A DNA stretch of 64,000 bases, taken from the NCBI RefSeq assembly GCF_029168945.1, contig NC_083603.1, positions 36,367,396 to 36,431,395 of the forward strand, in the 5' to 3' direction. The stretch is from Cannabis sativa. Taxonomy: Eukaryota > Streptophyta > Magnoliopsida > Rosales > Cannabaceae. This document shows positions 60,925-64,000 of this stretch, piece by piece (the first letter of the stretch is position 1; each line of letters starts with the position of its first letter). The notes beneath the pieces were generated by a model, which worked only from the letters and a program-made list of their open reading frames with translations, did no database searches and was not told the DNA's origin. The position numbers and the translations under genes are program-made.

Positions 60925-62564
60925 TGTAACGCCCTAAATAATTAGGCACGCTACCCAAGTTATTTACAAAACCCTAATCCCCTAAACGAGATCGCTAATA
61001 AAAAAGGTGCAGAATTTAAACTTTTGTATTAAACGTAATGAAAATAAACCTTGTAATAATTTAAACTTTACAACTGTTGGGATCCCAAAAATATTTCCAA
61101 ACTTTATTACAAGTCTTTTTCTTTCAGCCGGCCTCAACGGTAAAATAGAGTTTCAAAATATATCACTGGTAGACCTTAAACCCGCTTGGTCTGATGTGGC
61201 TCGGATCGAGCTTTCCCACGATATAAAGAACTCCCAAATCAGAGTTTAGAATAAAAAGATATGCATTTTCAAAGTTGGAATCCCAAACTGCCCAGAAAAT
61301 TAAAGGCGGGTCGCGTCATGCCCAAGCCATGCCGCGACACCTGGGAAAAAGTTCCAGGTTCCACCAACAGGGGCGGGCTGCGGCATGCTCAACCAATGTC
61401 GCGGTACCTGGGTTTCAAACCCAGAAACCAGTAGCATTCCAACACGAATTTCAGCCCTTAAACACCAACAAATCAAGCCAATAAACACCCAAACTCTCAA
61501 ATAAATAAATCAAGTTGCAAAAAACTATTAAAAGTTCAAATACACATAATCCATGCAACAATTTCCAGCAATAAACCCCCAATTCAGATTACAATTATCA
61601 ACACAAAACATACTCAAACACTCAATCCTTCAAGCTCAAGAACTTGAGCTTAAATTTAACCACTTCAATCAATTTCCGGCAGCTATAAAACGAATATAAC
61701 ATGGATTCAAGCTCGAAAACATCCCTCAATACTCCATCTAAAGCTTAACCAAACCCAAAATATCATACAATCAAAGATTCATGGTTAAATCAACTAAAGA
61801 TCATTAACATGCAACATAACTTCATCATCTTTAACAAACTCATGCTTTTCAACTCTAAATTGAGCAACAATAATCATAATAAGAAGCTGTAAAAACTACC
61901 TCAATCTCCAATTCCAAGTTATGCACAATCAACCCCCAAGAATCAAGCTTCCACCAAGCAATTACTTTCCAAAATCAAAGAGAAAATAAGGCAGGGTTCG
62001 GGAGAGAGAGGGGGTCGGCTAAGAGGTGATCAACACCAGAATTTTCCTTTTCCTTTTCTCAAAATATCAATTTCGTCAAACATAATAAATAAAGGTCAAA
62101 AGACCAAAATGCCCCTAGGGCTAATTCCCACATAATCTCACATACAAGGGCATAATTGTCATATCACACATATCTAATTCGAAAAAAAAAATGCAGATTT
62201 CTCATTATCAAATTAAATGCCAAATAATTCAATCCAGTTTGCATTTCGGGCCCGAACCCGATTCGGCCTGAAATACCCGGTTGTGACTGTACCGCGCCAA
62301 CCTGTCAGAACACACTTGAAAAGACAACACAGACATACTATATAATAATAAAGTTCCATTAAGCACGAATTAAATTAATTTCTTCAATTTACCCTTCTCA
62401 GGTCATATTTACCAAAATGCCCATAGCTCACCAATGGGGTCTTAACATATAATAAATCATATTAATTCACATAAATTGAACTATATAATAATATAATTCC
62501 TCAATTATTCATAATTATCTAATTAGGATTTTGCTCATCCATTTCTTAATTCTTGGATATTACA
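60925..62564 (-). repeat. TK3 3' LTR
   Basis: TGTAACGCCCTAAATAATTA to GGATATTACA on the plus strand. It contains a GC-rich direct repeat (about 61304-61435). Otherwise AT-rich, no gene. Confidence 0.87.
61304..61435. repeat. GC-rich diverged direct repeat in TK3 LTR
   Basis: Two related units: CGGGTCGCGTCATGCCCAAG...CGCGACACCTGGG and CGGGCTGCGGCATGCTCAAC...CGCGGTACCTGGG. It occupies the same LTR region as the CCGGAATTCCGG islands of TK1 and TK2. Confidence 0.75.
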
Positions 62565-62567
62565 ATT

Positions 62568-62579
62568 ACCCCCTCCTTA
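62568..62579 (-). other. TK3 polypurine tract
   Basis: Minus strand TAAGGAGGGGGT next to the LTR. Confidence 0.8.
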
Positions 62580-62599
62580 TAAAAATTTCATCCCAAAAT

Positions 62600-62741
62600 T
62601 TACCTGAACAACTCCGGATATTTCTGCTGCATATCCGTCTCGAGTTCCCAGGTTGCCTCTTCCACTTTACTGTTGCTCCACAGTACTTTTACCAGTGCTA
62701 TTGTCTGGCTTCTTAAGACTTTCTCTCTTCTATCGAGTATC
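62600..62741 (-). CDS. TK3 polyprotein C-terminus (chromodomain-like tail), partial
   Basis: Minus-strand frame: QILDRRERVLRSQTIALVK, then VLWSNSKVEEATWELE and KYPELFR, stop at 62600-62602. Same Tekay-type reduced chromodomain as TK1, ending some ten residues earlier. The upstream part is cut by COP-E at 62742. Confidence 0.85.
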
Positions 62742-64000
62742 TGTTGGAAATATTTTACCAGGATCTAGATTTACTACCAAGTATGTTTGATTAACATCCT
62801 AATATGAATTCTAAAACAATGAAATTTAACACATATAAAGTTTAGAAAACCTTACATTGGGTGCAGCGGAATATTATGACTCCTTCCATTCAGATCTCTA
62901 GACCTTGATTCCTTTCTGTAGCAGAGCATTATCAAGATCTGAATCTGGATCTTTTTCTCTCCTTCTTTGATGCAAATTTTTCATAGTCTTACATACTATG
63001 ATTGAGGTACCACTTGATGTGTGTGGGCACTACTCATCACTCAAAGGGATTTCGAAATTTAGAGAGAAGAAAAGAGAGAGAGAGGCGTGTAGCTTTTATG
63101 AGAGAAACCAATGTTCAAAGTTGTGTGTTTCCTGAAGCCAACACTTTCTATTTATAGAATACCCTCTAGGTTTAGGTTAGAATTGTATCGCATTAAAATA
63201 ATGGAAACTACAAATTATATTTCTTGTGCATGTGGCCGGCCATACAAAAGGTTTTGGGCCTCACTTTGCAACTTTCCCATTTTGTTATTTCCATTCCCAT
63301 TTTCTCAAAAATACCAATTTTCCAATTTAACCTTTTTAAATACCAATTCTAATTATTTAATAACTTAAAATTAATTATTAAATAATATTCCCATTTAATA
63401 TATTTATTAATTTAGACATATAAAGTCTCTTAATCAATAAATAAACCTAGAATCTCTTTTCTTTACAATTTCGCCCTTGCTTAGTAAAAATTCATAAAGT
63501 AGACAGTCTAACTTTTAGAATTATAATTGATTAATTAAAATCAATTAACTGAGTCTTACAAGCATTATGGTCTCAATTAGTATGGGGACCATGGGTCTAT
63601 ATAACCGAGCTTCCAATAAGTTGAACTGAATTTACAAAGTAAATCCCTAACTTATAAATTCCTTGTTGAATCCACACTTAGAACTTGGAATTGCACTCTC
63701 AGTCATATAGAACGCTCTATATGTTCCATGATATAGACACGTCATTAGTTATCCATTGTTATAATCCTAATGTGATCAATGACCCTCTAATAGATGATCT
63801 ACATTGAAAAGGCACTAAGTTACCGTTACACCTTCAATGTATTTTATCCTTAAAACACTTAGCTCCGTATAAATGATATTTCAGCAAAGTGAAATGAGAT
63901 CTCCACCATTTATCTCTGTTTAGCCAAGCTCGAAGGATATCATCATTTCACTTCTAAGTTCCTATATAAGTTATGGATTCCATATTTATGGTAGCGCTCC
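62742..64000 (-). repeat. COP-E: Copia LTR, minus strand, runs off window
   Basis: TGTTGGAAATATTTTACCAG is the reverse of the family LTR end. The sequence follows SOLO-1 closely through CTATTTATAG (63148-63157, reverse of the TATA box) to the window edge. Whether it is a solo LTR or part of an element cannot be told. Confidence 0.88.

Larger units (their letters stand above)
60925..64000 (-). mobile_element. TK3: Tekay-type LTR element, minus strand, partial
   Basis: 3' LTR (60925-62564), polypurine tract and the end of the polyprotein (62600-62741) are seen before the COP-E insertion. The remainder lies beyond the window. The protein end is of the TK1 type but clearly diverged, and the LTR is shorter (1640 bp). 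Confidence 0.85.

Overview
The window is nuclear DNA from a flowering plant, almost certainly a eudicot, and I read essentially all of it as nested transposable elements. No host gene, tRNA gene or functional rRNA gene could be supported. The plant assignment rests on Tekay-type and Tat-type Ty3/Gypsy polyproteins, Ty1/Copia elements with iMet-type primer sites, a plant LINE with an ORF1 knuckle and a C-terminal RNase H, and a Cassandra TRIM carrying 5S rRNA sequence. The species cannot be named from the sequence.

Layout. (1) 1-8411: Tekay element TK1 (+), entering from the left. Its 5' LTR is split by a complete Cassandra TRIM (52-944, minus, TSD taaac), and its 3' LTR (6074-8411) preserves the empty site. 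(2) 8412-21155: Copia element COP-C (+), with a broken gag, a decayed pol and a 3' LTR. It is interrupted by Tekay element TK2 (9337-17800, minus, TSD aatta). (3) 21156-36088: the body of a minus-strand Copia relative, COP-D, interrupted by SOLO-1 (21196-23035, minus, TSD atatt), SOLO-2 (23411-25285, plus, TSD ggact) and a nearly full-length LINE (29471-35423, minus, target duplication about 14 bp or more). COP-C itself appears to lie in COP-D. (4) 36089-60924: a Tat-lineage element (+) with decayed gag, protease and RT, cut by two 10-kb Copia elements, COP-A (37833-48026) and COP-B (48475-58345, TSD caaac). (5) 60925-64000: Tekay element TK3 (minus), itself cut by a Copia LTR (COP-E, from 62742) that runs off the window.

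How the parts relate. COP-A to COP-E and the solo LTRs belong to one Copia superfamily group with LTRs of about 1.85 kb. COP-A and COP-B have similar or nearly identical LTR pairs, yet their interiors carry the same kind of decayed pol. They therefore look like large non-autonomous derivatives mobilised by proteins made elsewhere. COP-A is odd: it is flanked by an exact 290-292 bp duplication of Tat sequence instead of a 5-bp TSD, and it lacks the first bases of its left LTR. The + LTR of COP-C and the - LTR SOLO-1 lie 40 bp apart and form a very large inverted repeat.

No new multi-gene system was found. The points most worth a second look are the COP-A junction, the giant LTR palindrome, conserved non-coding blocks inside the Copia derivatives, GC-rich word-repeat islands at comparable places in unrelated element families, and the four-base ORF1/ORF2 overlap in the LINE. 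All identities were judged by eye.
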